Shown piece after piece: positions 17,293 through 26,205 of a stretch of DNA of 64,000 nucleotides. The notes below the pieces were generated by a model, which saw nothing but the letters and a program-made list of their open reading frames with translations, did no database searches and was not told the origin of the DNA. This stretch comes from CAIYTF01 sp963664845. GTDB taxonomy: Bacteria; Bacteroidota; Ignavibacteria; Ignavibacteriales; Ignavibacteriaceae. The translations under genes and the position numbers were made by a program. Numbering within the stretch: position 1 is the first letter of the stretch; the number at the start of each line of letters is the position of its first letter. The stretch covers positions 1,612,001 to 1,676,000 of the forward strand of contig OY761615.1 in the NCBI GenBank assembly GCA_963664845.1, given 5' to 3'.

Positions 17293-19452
17293 TTATTTTT
17301 TTTCTGCAGCAATAACAACTATTTGTTCAGTGCAAGAGACTTTTGCCAGTTCAATATCTACCAGAGCCAGTATCTGGGCATCCTGAATAAGCCCGGTGAA
17401 GTCAACAATCTTCCCGGACACAAGAAGGAAAATGTCGGGCACAAGTGCGCCTGCATCTCCAAAGACGGTCAGCTTTTCAATTAAACGATTTATTGTGTTC
17501 TTTACGGATGTTGCACCACAGGATTCCACAAGACAATTTTTTAGCTGTAACCTGATTGATCCTTCCTTGTCAATAACCCGTAATTCTCTGAATTCAGTTT
17601 GCAAAAGACCGAGGAGATGGCGTTTGCAATAGACATAAGTAACTGCAAAGAGGAAAGAAGTGCTGCCGCTAATGTTGAGGTTTGCTTTATCCGTTCTAAA
17701 GGACTCAGCACAAATTGCCAACAGTTCATCTTCGGGTAATTCTTTAATAGCGAGATCCCTTGTACGCAATTCACTGGAGCCCATGGCGACTGCAATTACT
17801 TTCTTATTTTTGCTGTCAATCTCAACCGTAACTTCAACTGATTCGGGAACGGCTCCCATTGCAATAACCGAACGATATGCTTCTTCACGCAATGCAATTA
17901 TTTCGGTTTCCGTGGGATTTACAATATTCCGTTCAACAGAATCCCGAATCATGCCCAGGGCCGCTCCAATAGCAGAGATAACCTCAGAGTTCTCGGTAAT
18001 GGTGTGAGGTATGGACAAGGCTTTGGCTGCATAGGGGACAATGGCAGACGCTCCGCCGCCCCCGCCGATAAACCGGATAAACCCGGGATCGAGTTTATAC
18101 TCTCTTATCAGTTGTTTAATGACAGGTTTTATTTTGGCTGCAGAAAATGCCAGGATTTCTTCAGCAATAGCTTCAGGAGGAGTATTAAATTTTTCACCCA
18201 ACGCCAGGAAACCATTTCGGATTGAATCCATAAATACGGTTCGGTGCTCAGTCTCTTCCGCAAAGCCGAGAAAATAGGATGCTTCAGTTGGTGTTAGTGA
18301 ATAGCCAAAGGCGTCGCCCGGTGCTAGCCGAAGCGCCATATAGTCTTCAGGGTCATTAATCCTTGGTTGAATATTTTCAAGTTCCAGATGCGAAAAATCC
18401 AGATCCGGAGAAAAAGCCACATACTGAATGTTCGCAATATGCGCGCTTCTCGGACCAACATCAATCAAGCTATTGTTGCTGAAGCGCGGAACGGAGCCTC
18501 CCGCTATTCCCAAGGTGCGAACGTCGAGAGTGCGAACGAATAATCTGTTCCCACCTATACGTGCACTTTTTACCTGCGGCTTACCGTTCTTTATTACGGA
18601 GATATCCGTTGATGTTCCACCAACTTCCAAGAAAATTCCATCAGATACCTTCGCGTACATCAACGCGGCGGTGACTCCGGCGGCAGGGCCGGAAAGCATT
18701 GTTAATATCGGCCGTTTCCTCATCTCATTGATATCCATGATGCCGCCGTCAGAACGCATAACCATTAATGGTGCTGTTATTCCGCTTTCGCGGATTGCCT
18801 GCTCAGTCATGTTTGCCGTTTCAAGCATTTTGGGCATCATGCTGGCGTTAATAACTGCCGTTCTGGTTCTTACACGTAATCCATAGAGTTTACTGATTTT
18901 ACTTGCTGCTGTTGCCATAAGTCCATTTTCCTTGGCAACTTTTACGACCAATTCTTCATTTGTACAATTTTCAACGCCGAAAGCCTCCGAAGCTACAATA
19001 ACTTCAGCTCCCTGTTCAATGAGTTTCGTAATTGCCCGTCTGATGACATCTTCAGTCAGAGGCTTGGTAACATCAAAATAGCAATATTTAGTGTTAAGAT
19101 ATTTGCCGGGTGAAAGTTCTATATCGTCGAGGTCAGTTTCGTTCCGTGCCCGTCTTCCTTCAATGCCTTTCCCCATCCCGATAATTCCCACAGTAGCAAC
19201 ATCTCCTTCAAGAAGGGCGTTTGTGGCCTGTGTGGTAGAGTGTGCAATCAGGATAACTTCAGCAGGATCAATTGCAGCTTCCGCCAATAATTTTTTTAAT
19301 GATTGAACAACTCCTCGTGCAACGCCCTCCGCTGCGCTGTGGGTTGTGGGGACACAGGTTTTACCTATAATAGCGTAGTCCGCAATATTAATTGCAACTG
19401 CATGAGTAAATGTTCCGCCGACATCGATGCCGACCTTTATTTTTCTCTTCAT
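17293..19452 (-). CDS. Hydantoinase A / 5-oxoprolinase family protein
   Basis: 719 residues, typical for the HyuA (N-methylhydantoinase A / oxoprolinase alpha) family. The ASKHA ATPase start VGIDVGGTFTHAVA, then GMGKGIEGRRARNETD, MRSDGGIMDINEMR, LSGPAAGVTAAL, LEVGGTSTDISVI and FIGGGGGASAIVPYAA follow in the usual order. Family enzymes hydrolyse cyclic amides (hydantoins, 5-oxoproline) with ATP, or carboxylate ketones as acetone-carboxylase beta-like subunits. No HyuB partner is encoded nearby, which is unusual. It sits between the permease and the short FAD gene, pointing to a lactam- or ketone-type intermediate of an imported sugar derivative (inference). Confidence 0.92.
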   Translation of the reverse strand: MKRKIKVGIDVGGTFTHAVAINIADYAIIGKTCVPTTHSAAEGVARGVVQSLKKLLAEAAIDPAEVILIAHSTTQATNALLEGDVATVGIIGMGKGIEGRRARNETDLDDIELSPGKYLNTKYCYFDVTKPLTEDVIRRAITKLIEQGAEVIVASEAFGVENCTNEELVVKVAKENGLMATAASKISKLYGLRVRTRTAVINASMMPKMLETANMTEQAIRESGITAPLMVMRSDGGIMDINEMRKRPILTMLSGPAAGVTAALMYAKVSDGIFLEVGGTSTDISVIKNGKPQVKSARIGGNRLFVRTLDVRTLGIAGGSVPRFSNNSLIDVGPRSAHIANIQYVAFSPDLDFSHLELENIQPRINDPEDYMALRLAPGDAFGYSLTPTEASYFLGFAEETEHRTVFMDSIRNGFLALGEKFNTPPEAIAEEILAFSAAKIKPVIKQLIREYKLDPGFIRFIGGGGGASAIVPYAAKALSIPHTITENSEVISAIGAALGMIRDSVERNIVNPTETEIIALREEAYRSVIAMGAVPESVEVTVEIDSKNKKVIAVAMGSSELRTRDLAIKELPEDELLAICAESFRTDKANLNISGSTSFLFAVTYVYCKRHLLGLLQTEFRELRVIDKEGSIRLQLKNCLVESCGATSVKNTINRLIEKLTVFGDAGALVPDIFLLVSGKIVDFTGLIQDAQILALVDIELAKVSCTEQIVVIAAEKK

Positions 19453-19495
19453 ATATCTCTAATATCTTCGGTTAACAATGCGTTCTCTTGAAGTT

Positions 19496-20971
19496 TTACA
19501 TGAACAGGAACGCTGAGACGGACAATCCAAGAATTGCAATAAGCCAGGTATAGGGTATTGTATTCCATAATAATTTCTGCACATCAACACGCATTTCGTT
19601 TGCCAGCCAAACGTTATGCGTATTTGTCGGATCGCTGATACCCTGTATTTGACCAACGGCCAGCAACAATCCCATAACAGCGCCAGGATTTAACCCGCTT
19701 GCCAGGAAAATTGTTGCCAAGCCATATCCCATTCCCCAAACATTAAGCGGTCCCCGGTAAAGTGCTGACGGCGCCGCCAGTCCAAAAACGATTATATAGG
19801 CAACCGGACTGTGCGGAACGATACAAAGCATGAGTGGCTTCAGTAAACTGATTACCGGCCATCCAGATGGGTATTGTTGCAGAGGAACGCCCGGGCCTAT
19901 AATGGCGACCAATAACATTCCGATGCCGAACATGAGAACGACTGCCGGCATAACTAATCCCCCGCCTTCAAAGCAAGAGCGAATAAAAAGATTCATTCTT
20001 CCTTTTTTGTAGGTTGTCAGATATGCGTACAGTAATCCGGTAATAAACGATGCGATTATATCAACGTCATAAACAAGGATAAGTAGCAGGGGTATCAGAG
20101 GTGAAAAATAACTGATCCAATGAACATCCGATTCATTGTCACGGTCATTTGAGAAAAGACGAAAAATTCCCAATAGAAACAATAAGGCAATACCTACGCC
20201 AATAGCAACCGACAGGATTTTCCAAAACTGAAATGCTGCCTGAGCGCAATTTTGTTTAATCTGTTCGGGCATTCCCACAGAATAGACGTACCAGGCGGCA
20301 GCAACCGCCAGCAGAAATGCAAATGAATAAAGGACAACCCGTTTGAGGTTTATTTCATGCCCGTCCCTATATAACTGAACAGTGATGTAGAGGATGGCAA
20401 AAATATAAGTAAGGAAGAGCATCAGAAGTGCAAACGGACGAATTTGGTCAACCCGTAATCCCATTACACTTATATACACAGCCCAATTCCCCACATTTAT
20501 TATGCCCCCGATACTGAGCCCGAAGAGGAATATTCCCACTGAAGTGACAGCGCCGATGCCGACCGAGGACATAATGGGCAACACAATTGTTGCCACCATA
20601 ATTATTGCCCCTAATCCTCCTAATGTTGAAAACAAGAGGGTGATCAGCGTTAACATACTCACTGCTATGATCCACGGGTTATCACCCGACAGTTCAGCGC
20701 CTTTTTTTATAAAGCTTTCCGCAACTCCGGTTTTTTGGAGAACAACACTTAACATACTCCCAAACATGGCAATAGTATAGGCGTTGTGCAGTTTTATCGT
20801 GCCCTGACCAATAACATACCGGATGATGTCATCCGGCCGAACTCCTCCCACAATTGCCACCATAAAAGCCATTAACGGTAATGCAATGAGAGCTGGAATC
20901 TTTCGGAAAAACATAAGAGTTGCCATCAGGATGAATATGCCGATGAGCAGACTCGTTTGTACAATTATCAT
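19496..20971 (-). CDS. Ion-transporter-superfamily permease (citrate/gluconate type)
   Basis: 491 residues with about 12 hydrophobic segments and little soluble sequence. The pattern (IALPLMAFMVAIVGG..., GGLGAIIMVATIVLPIM, a Gly-rich re-entrant-like segment near IGGIINVGNWAVYISVMG, and a second near SALYRGPLNVWGMG) is that of the IT superfamily (CitMHS, GntP, ArsB-like carriers), which usually move organic anions with protons or sodium. It is 43 nt upstream of the HyuA gene and presumably imports the anionic substrate for the downstream enzymes. The solute cannot be read from sequence. Confidence 0.8.
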   Translation of the reverse strand: MIIVQTSLLIGIFILMATLMFFRKIPALIALPLMAFMVAIVGGVRPDDIIRYVIGQGTIKLHNAYTIAMFGSMLSVVLQKTGVAESFIKKGAELSGDNPWIIAVSMLTLITLLFSTLGGLGAIIMVATIVLPIMSSVGIGAVTSVGIFLFGLSIGGIINVGNWAVYISVMGLRVDQIRPFALLMLFLTYIFAILYITVQLYRDGHEINLKRVVLYSFAFLLAVAAAWYVYSVGMPEQIKQNCAQAAFQFWKILSVAIGVGIALLFLLGIFRLFSNDRDNESDVHWISYFSPLIPLLLILVYDVDIIASFITGLLYAYLTTYKKGRMNLFIRSCFEGGGLVMPAVVLMFGIGMLLVAIIGPGVPLQQYPSGWPVISLLKPLMLCIVPHSPVAYIIVFGLAAPSALYRGPLNVWGMGYGLATIFLASGLNPGAVMGLLLAVGQIQGISDPTNTHNVWLANEMRVDVQKLLWNTIPYTWLIAILGLSVSAFLFM

Positions 20972-21077
20972 AAACAGTAATAATATTTGAAATTAAGTAA
21001 CGTTTCGGCAGTCCTGTCAACTCAGGTTTGCTTCTTATCAGTTGTTTCCCGTTAGGCGGGTGAAAAGACATAACAAA

Positions 21078-21117
21078 GGAGCCTTGATGGGCCGGATAAG
21101 AAAATTCATCTGGCTCC
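21078..21117 (-). terminator. Possible weak terminator or attenuator
   Basis: GGAGCC (21078-21083) is complementary to GGCTCC (21112-21117) with a 28-nt loop. On the minus strand it is followed by TTTGTTATG. It lies in the 197-nt gap between the secreted-protein gene and the permease gene and could reduce read-through between them. Confidence 0.25.
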
Positions 21118-21168
21118 CAGTTATGTCAGAGGCACAAACGGATTATGGTTGGTGCATCAATTTCCCGA

Positions 21169-23439
21169 TTACTGTACGGAACCTGTGACACGCTTTAGTC
21201 CTGTATTAGTACGAACCTGCGGTCTTAAAGATATAAAACCTGGTTTGTGTAAAGTCACAAAATTGTATGCATTATTATCCACCAACAGCAGGTCGTTATT
21301 GTCTACATACCGCGATCCGTCTATATCGGTTATCGATTTACCCGCGGTGAAGTTAAATGCATCGTTATCAACCAGGAGCAGGTCATTGTTATCAACAAAA
21401 CCACTATGATCAGCATCACCCGTGAAGAGACACCATTTTGAGCCGATCTGTTTCAAACTGTTGCCATATGCCTGAGTTTGTGCGGTATCGAATCTATAGG
21501 TTTGCGACTCACCTTTTGTGTAGGCAACCCCTTGCGCACTCCACGTCTCCAAACAACTCCGGAATTTCACATAGATATAATAGTAAGCTGAGGCGGCGGC
21601 AGAAAAGCTAACCGTTCCGGTGAATGAGAGCGAGTCAATTGTTGCGGCCGCTGAATCAATCGTGTTGTACGGTGCATTCATGGATGCCAAATAAACCCAT
21701 GCCGTATCAATCGCGTTAAGTGAATTTGCAGCGCTGTTATAATAACCCTCAGGAACGATCGAAATGCTCAGCGAGCCAGCCGGTGTGGCGCTGAAATCCG
21801 AGATTGATCTTGGTCGCAGTTCATACCCGTTATATACCGCTGTATCGGATTCTGAAAATTGAGCGGCAATACCGGTAACATTCTGATCCCATGCAGGTTC
21901 CGCGTTACCACCAATATTCATGTCACCATAAATTGCAAGCGTGGTTGAGTCAGAAAGCGTTCCGACCGTCAGCCGCGTGGTTTCGGAAACTGCCGGCCAC
22001 GCCGCAGTTGTTGAACGTCGCACAAGACTTTTTACCGTAACCAGCGAACCTTCATATTTTTCCGACTTCAGATCGGAGAGTGTAACTACAGTTGGAGCAG
22101 GTGCCTGACCAGATTTGGGAACAGAAACACTTCCCGTTGCTGCAACAATTGAATCCAGAGGAACTATTTGGGTGAGCCCACGGTATTGGGCAATTCTCCC
22201 CTTCACCGTTATGGTATCGCCGATGGACAGCGCAACTGAAAGCTTTTTTGTTGTTTGCAAAGCAATTCCAGTGGTACCGTCAGACATAAAATAGCTGTTT
22301 CCGGTAGAACTGGCAGAAAAATCAGGCGAAGTAATATGACCGGTAATAGCCACCGGAGTACCCAGCAGATCGGGGACGTTAGTTGTTTTTGTCTGTGCTT
22401 TTGCATTCTTAATCGAATACGAGGATATCGGCATATATGCCGAAATTCCATTATTCGTTCCAAAGACAAAAAGTGTATAGGAACCGTCCAGATTGTTTCT
22501 CACATCAATATCGCCGGTTCCATTGGCATTTGAAATGGTTCCCATAGAGGGTGTTTTAAACACCGCGGTTGCCGCTGCAGAACTCGTTGTTACATCAACA
22601 AGTGTCATATTTTCACCGCCTGTGCTGGTGTTATAGACAACGACATACTTTTTATTGTTGTTTTCAAAATATCGTGCAGCCGTGCCGCCAGAAGAAACAA
22701 CTGTTGTAGGGATGGTATCCACCGAAGCGCCCGTTGAACTGAATTTTATTAATGGCTTCCCTGCTGACTTTATATAGAAGCCTGTAGAGCCATCTTTTAT
22801 GGGTGCTACTGAAGGTGAGTTTCCAGAAACCCATGCTGCCGCATTCAAAGCCGTCAAGGGTATATACGTGGGAGTGAATGACGCGGCATTATCAGTGGTC
22901 GTTAATTTTACCAGCGTGTCATTTGCTGCAGTCGCTGCCCAAATGGTTACCGTGTTATCCGAAGTTGAACCTGTGACCGTTATTTTGTCACCTAAACGAA
23001 AGGTGGTGATTTTGGTAACCAGATTGACAACAAGTGTGGGTGCCGCGGTTTCGCTCGTCCATTTATACACTTTGAAATTTTTATCGCTCGCGCTGCCTGT
23101 ACTCAGATTTGCAGCGAATATAACACCGTCTGAGGATACCTCAGCATCGTTAATGACGATCGTTCCGCCACTGATACCGGTCATATCCAATTTTCCAACA
23201 CTGTCACCGGTTGCTGCATTCAGGATAAAAATATTATTGCCTGAAGCCCGGCCAACCATCAATACTCTGGGGTTTCCATTAATCATTCCATATGCAAATC
23301 CCCGCTCGGTATTACCAACTCCCATATAGGCCGGGTAATTACTATTTGCTTTAGATTTTTCCCACACCCGATAACTTTGTGCATTTACTGCGCAAATTGA
23401 CAATAGGGCTACTATACCCGAAAGAATAATCTGTTTCAA
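21169..23439 (-). CDS. Secreted propeller / OB-fold protein with dockerin-like repeats
   Basis: The frame is open to a GTG at 23508 overlapping the upstream gene. A TTG at 23439 is preferred because GGAGGT precedes it and a signal peptide follows immediately (KQIILSGIVALLSICAVNAQ). The product is about 756 residues: a beta-propeller-like half resembling DUF4623, an OB-fold-like domain (VAITGHITSPDF...ITVKGRIAQY), and near the C-terminus two EF-hand-like calcium loops, GDADHSGFVDNNDLLLVD and TDIDGSRYVDNNDLLLVD, as in type I dockerins. There is no T9SS NYPNPF motif. A surface or periplasmic binding role is likely. Its place between two cytoplasmic catabolic genes suggests it recognises the same glycan. 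Confidence 0.82.
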   Translation of the reverse strand: MKQIILSGIVALLSICAVNAQSYRVWEKSKANSNYPAYMGVGNTERGFAYGMINGNPRVLMVGRASGNNIFILNAATGDSVGKLDMTGISGGTIVINDAEVSSDGVIFAANLSTGSASDKNFKVYKWTSETAAPTLVVNLVTKITTFRLGDKITVTGSTSDNTVTIWAATAANDTLVKLTTTDNAASFTPTYIPLTALNAAAWVSGNSPSVAPIKDGSTGFYIKSAGKPLIKFSSTGASVDTIPTTVVSSGGTAARYFENNNKKYVVVYNTSTGGENMTLVDVTTSSAAATAVFKTPSMGTISNANGTGDIDVRNNLDGSYTLFVFGTNNGISAYMPISSYSIKNAKAQTKTTNVPDLLGTPVAITGHITSPDFSASSTGNSYFMSDGTTGIALQTTKKLSVALSIGDTITVKGRIAQYRGLTQIVPLDSIVAATGSVSVPKSGQAPAPTVVTLSDLKSEKYEGSLVTVKSLVRRSTTAAWPAVSETTRLTVGTLSDSTTLAIYGDMNIGGNAEPAWDQNVTGIAAQFSESDTAVYNGYELRPRSISDFSATPAGSLSISIVPEGYYNSAANSLNAIDTAWVYLASMNAPYNTIDSAAATIDSLSFTGTVSFSAAASAYYYIYVKFRSCLETWSAQGVAYTKGESQTYRFDTAQTQAYGNSLKQIGSKWCLFTGDADHSGFVDNNDLLLVDNDAFNFTAGKSITDIDGSRYVDNNDLLLVDNNAYNFVTLHKPGFISLRPQVRTNTGLKRVTGSVQ

Positions 23440-23494
23440 TCTACCTCCGTCTCTTTTCTGATAAACGTTCTGAATCGTTAATAATTTTCGCACT

Positions 23495-25864
23495 TTATAA
23501 AGTCTCACTTCCTGAATTTTCCGTTAGTTTTTTCAGTTCGATTGATTGTGTATAAAACTCATCGAGGGAAAGCTCCTTGAGATAGACCATACCATGTGCT
23601 GCACGTACGCGGGGCGATTCATGGTTCAGGAAGAAATCCCTTCCTAGACAAAGTTTAATGGTATTGTACTGATCAGCCATATTCCGCTGACCAAGCACCG
23701 GGAAAGGTCCGTCATATTCGTAGCTTGGGAAACTGGCATTTTTTTGAGAGCCATAGCTGTTCATAAATGTGTTTTCCAAAAGTGAAAAACTGTTAAGACT
23801 TACGGGTACATAGATATTGGCCTCAGCCGGATGGAACTTGTACCACACATTACGATACCCCCAAATGCGAAGTTTGGAGATGTCAGTTTCTTTGCCATAA
23901 AGCCGAAGTGCTTCGGTAACTGTCTGCAGCACTTTGTAATGGGTGTCCGGGCCACTGCCTTCCGGATCGAGAGCCACTGTGAGAATAGTCGGTTTGAATT
24001 GTCTCAGCAGATGTAATACCGGTAAAACATCCCGGTTCAGTTCGGGGTTTTCTGTGAATATCTCTCCCTGGTAAAATCCCAAACGTTGGTGCGACACTCC
24101 ATCAGAATTGAATCCAAAATGCGCCCATAATATTTCCTCTTCCCACTCCCGCAACATCCCTTTCAGTTTTTGAACATCGGGACTGTCTTTCTTCCCAGGA
24201 TATTGGGTTCTGAAGTAGCTCACAAGTTCTTCCAGCCGGACCACGATCTTGTTGACAGAGTTGTCACCAAAGACTTCAATGATATTCCGCAGGGTTCGGC
24301 GGGCGAGTGCTTCACGTTTGTCGGTTCGGCTTTTAGCACCCACACCATCCAAATAAAGGTTCACATCCCTGTTCCGCCCTTCGATGAACAGGGGGTCAAA
24401 ATAATTCTTGTCAAACCGGTTAACGAAATCTGCCCTTATGATGTGCACGGTTAGGTTTTCAATAACTTCCAGCATATATGAATTGGTCACTGCGGTAAAT
24501 CCACTGGTCAAGACACTGAAATGGTGTTTGTTAGCCGCCGAACGAACGAGGTGAATGATATAGGGCAAATAGCCAAGCATTATATCATCGTGATGTGGGC
24601 CTGTATGCAGAATTCTTTCATTTTCAACCGGTGCAATCCCTTTGTTAAATCGCGCAAGCACGGCTTGGCGTACAAGTTCATTGACTTCTGAAGCCGGTTT
24701 TCCTGTTTTGGCAAGAATCAACTCACAGAATTTGTCGCCACAATAGTCCGCCTCGTTCAGATCAATGACCTGTTTTTTCTTTTCAACTGCCAGGTTTATG
24801 ACGGCGCGTTCAATTGACTGCCGTGAAGGAATGCTTTCTTCAACCAAATCAGCAAACCGTCGTTCACGCAACCGGAGTGCAGCTCCATTTGTTAAATAGA
24901 AACGGGCATTATTAAGCTTTTGCAACACTGAAGCCGGATATTTGTTCGTGCAGGATGTTTCGATGGAATCACGAACAACATTGGATTTTGCCTCGCCTGA
25001 AGCAATAATAATAGCGGTAACATCGCTCTTATACGCGATAGTATCCAGTCCGATGGTTATCACCAAACGTTTGCGGGCAATCTCAATGCCGCCAAGATCA
25101 GTAGCCGCCGCCGCCTGCGTTTCATAATTGGTCTGTATCAGCCGCGTTGTGGAGAAATGGTCGCTACCTTTAATGTTGAAACCGATATGGCCATCGGGAC
25201 CGATACCGCCAAGGAAGAAACCGATGCCGCCAAGCGCGCGTATTTTCCTTTCATACCCGGTGCAAAATTCATCAACAATTTCAATGGTTTCTTTTTGGAG
25301 TCTTTCAAGACGGCTTACAGGGAAGCGTGTGCGCAGGGAAAGATCGACTGACTTATCGGGGAAAATGTGATCAAGCGGCAGGTTCTCAGCAGTTCCAATG
25401 CTGTTAACATCGATGAGCAATGCCTTTCCGATATCAAGTCCAAATAGCTCAAAATAGTATTTCCGTATATAATAGTAGAAACTGTTGTGTTGAAATGAGT
25501 CAATCGGATAGAATTCATCAATTTGTACAAAATGCAATGAACCCATATCTGGCTGAACACCAGGATCAACTCCTATCTCAGCAAATTCCGCAATGACCGT
25601 TTTTTTATCCCAGTTTTGGAGATAAAAAGCAACTTGTTTAATAAAATGTTCGGGAGTCTTGCCAGTTGGCAACGAAATAACGCCTCCCGGATTAGCCTGC
25701 ACCCATTCAAGGAACCGCAAAGCTGCCAATTTCCCAAGATCAGGGAAGTTAGGCACCTGAATGACCGGCGTTTTTTCAGTCGGCGTGTAGATAAGTTCTT
25801 TATTTATTTTTTTCAGGTAATACTTTTCAGTATTAGTCAGGGAGTATTTAGTCACTTCAGTCAT
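23495..25864 (-). CDS. Fused glucosamine-6-P deaminase-like / PIG-L deacetylase-like protein
   Basis: 789 residues, cytoplasmic. Residues about 35-345 are a NagB-type domain: SLPTGKTPE, QIDEFYP (Asp116) and GGIGPDGHIGFN with Asp224 and His226. The position of the catalytic Glu that follows FN in E. coli NagB (FNEP) is Ile231 here. Residues about 415-770 form a PIG-L/LmbE domain with the metal motif GPHHDDIMLG (423-427) and a second metal His in GPDTHYK. PIG-L proteins deacetylate GlcNAc derivatives, so the fusion could remove acetyl and then amino groups from GlcNAc-6-phosphate, replacing NagA, which is not seen here (inference). First gene of the operon, preceded by the shared operator/promoter at 26027-26072. 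Confidence 0.9.
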   Translation of the reverse strand: MTEVTKYSLTNTEKYYLKKINKELIYTPTEKTPVIQVPNFPDLGKLAALRFLEWVQANPGGVISLPTGKTPEHFIKQVAFYLQNWDKKTVIAEFAEIGVDPGVQPDMGSLHFVQIDEFYPIDSFQHNSFYYYIRKYYFELFGLDIGKALLIDVNSIGTAENLPLDHIFPDKSVDLSLRTRFPVSRLERLQKETIEIVDEFCTGYERKIRALGGIGFFLGGIGPDGHIGFNIKGSDHFSTTRLIQTNYETQAAAATDLGGIEIARKRLVITIGLDTIAYKSDVTAIIIASGEAKSNVVRDSIETSCTNKYPASVLQKLNNARFYLTNGAALRLRERRFADLVEESIPSRQSIERAVINLAVEKKKQVIDLNEADYCGDKFCELILAKTGKPASEVNELVRQAVLARFNKGIAPVENERILHTGPHHDDIMLGYLPYIIHLVRSAANKHHFSVLTSGFTAVTNSYMLEVIENLTVHIIRADFVNRFDKNYFDPLFIEGRNRDVNLYLDGVGAKSRTDKREALARRTLRNIIEVFGDNSVNKIVVRLEELVSYFRTQYPGKKDSPDVQKLKGMLREWEEEILWAHFGFNSDGVSHQRLGFYQGEIFTENPELNRDVLPVLHLLRQFKPTILTVALDPEGSGPDTHYKVLQTVTEALRLYGKETDISKLRIWGYRNVWYKFHPAEANIYVPVSLNSFSLLENTFMNSYGSQKNASFPSYEYDGPFPVLGQRNMADQYNTIKLCLGRDFFLNHESPRVRAAHGMVYLKELSLDEFYTQSIELKKLTENSGSETL

Positions 25865-26026
25865 TATTTATTCTACATTTCGTATACGGATACATAAATT
25901 GTGGTACAATTCATTCTCCGGTTCAGTATTTCCAATTCCCGGTACACTGTACCGGACAGCAAAAAGTTCATAGCATGCTTGCATCCGGTTATCAGAGGAA
26001 GCTCTTTTAATTTCTTTTTGACGATA

Positions 26027-26072
26027 CAAAATTCTAATAACTGACCACAGATTCAACTACATCATTAGGTAG
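26027..26072 (-). promoter_or_regulatory. Shared operator-promoter, copy 1 (amino-sugar operon)
   Basis: On the minus strand: CTACCTAATGATGTAGTTG (26072-26054), then 19 nt, then GAATTTTG (26034-26027). The same motif, spacing and box occur at 48844-48889 and 52642-52687. GAATTTTG resembles the Bacteroidetes -7 box TAnnTTTG and the TTG at the operator edge the -33 element. The first gene starts about 160 nt downstream. The rest of 25865-26205 holds no gene. Confidence 0.75.
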
Positions 26073-26205
26073 TAGTGCCAAGCCACGAATTAAAGGATAG
26101 AAGTGCCTGTTATTCCAAAGAGGACACTGGGGTTATAAAAGGCAGGAGGTGATATTTCGGAATATGGGAGAAGTATTTAAATACCGGGTACGATTATCGC
26201 ACTTA

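Noticed and set aside
25868..26056. 62-codon minus-strand frame between the response regulator and the NagB fusion
   Set aside because: It runs through the shared operator-promoter element and has no start signal, so it is treated as leader DNA.
26054..26085. TTGGCAC on the minus strand next to operator copy 1 as a sigma-54 -24 element
   Set aside because: No GC/TTGC -12 element follows at the required spacing, and the other two copies lack TTGGCAC in the same place.
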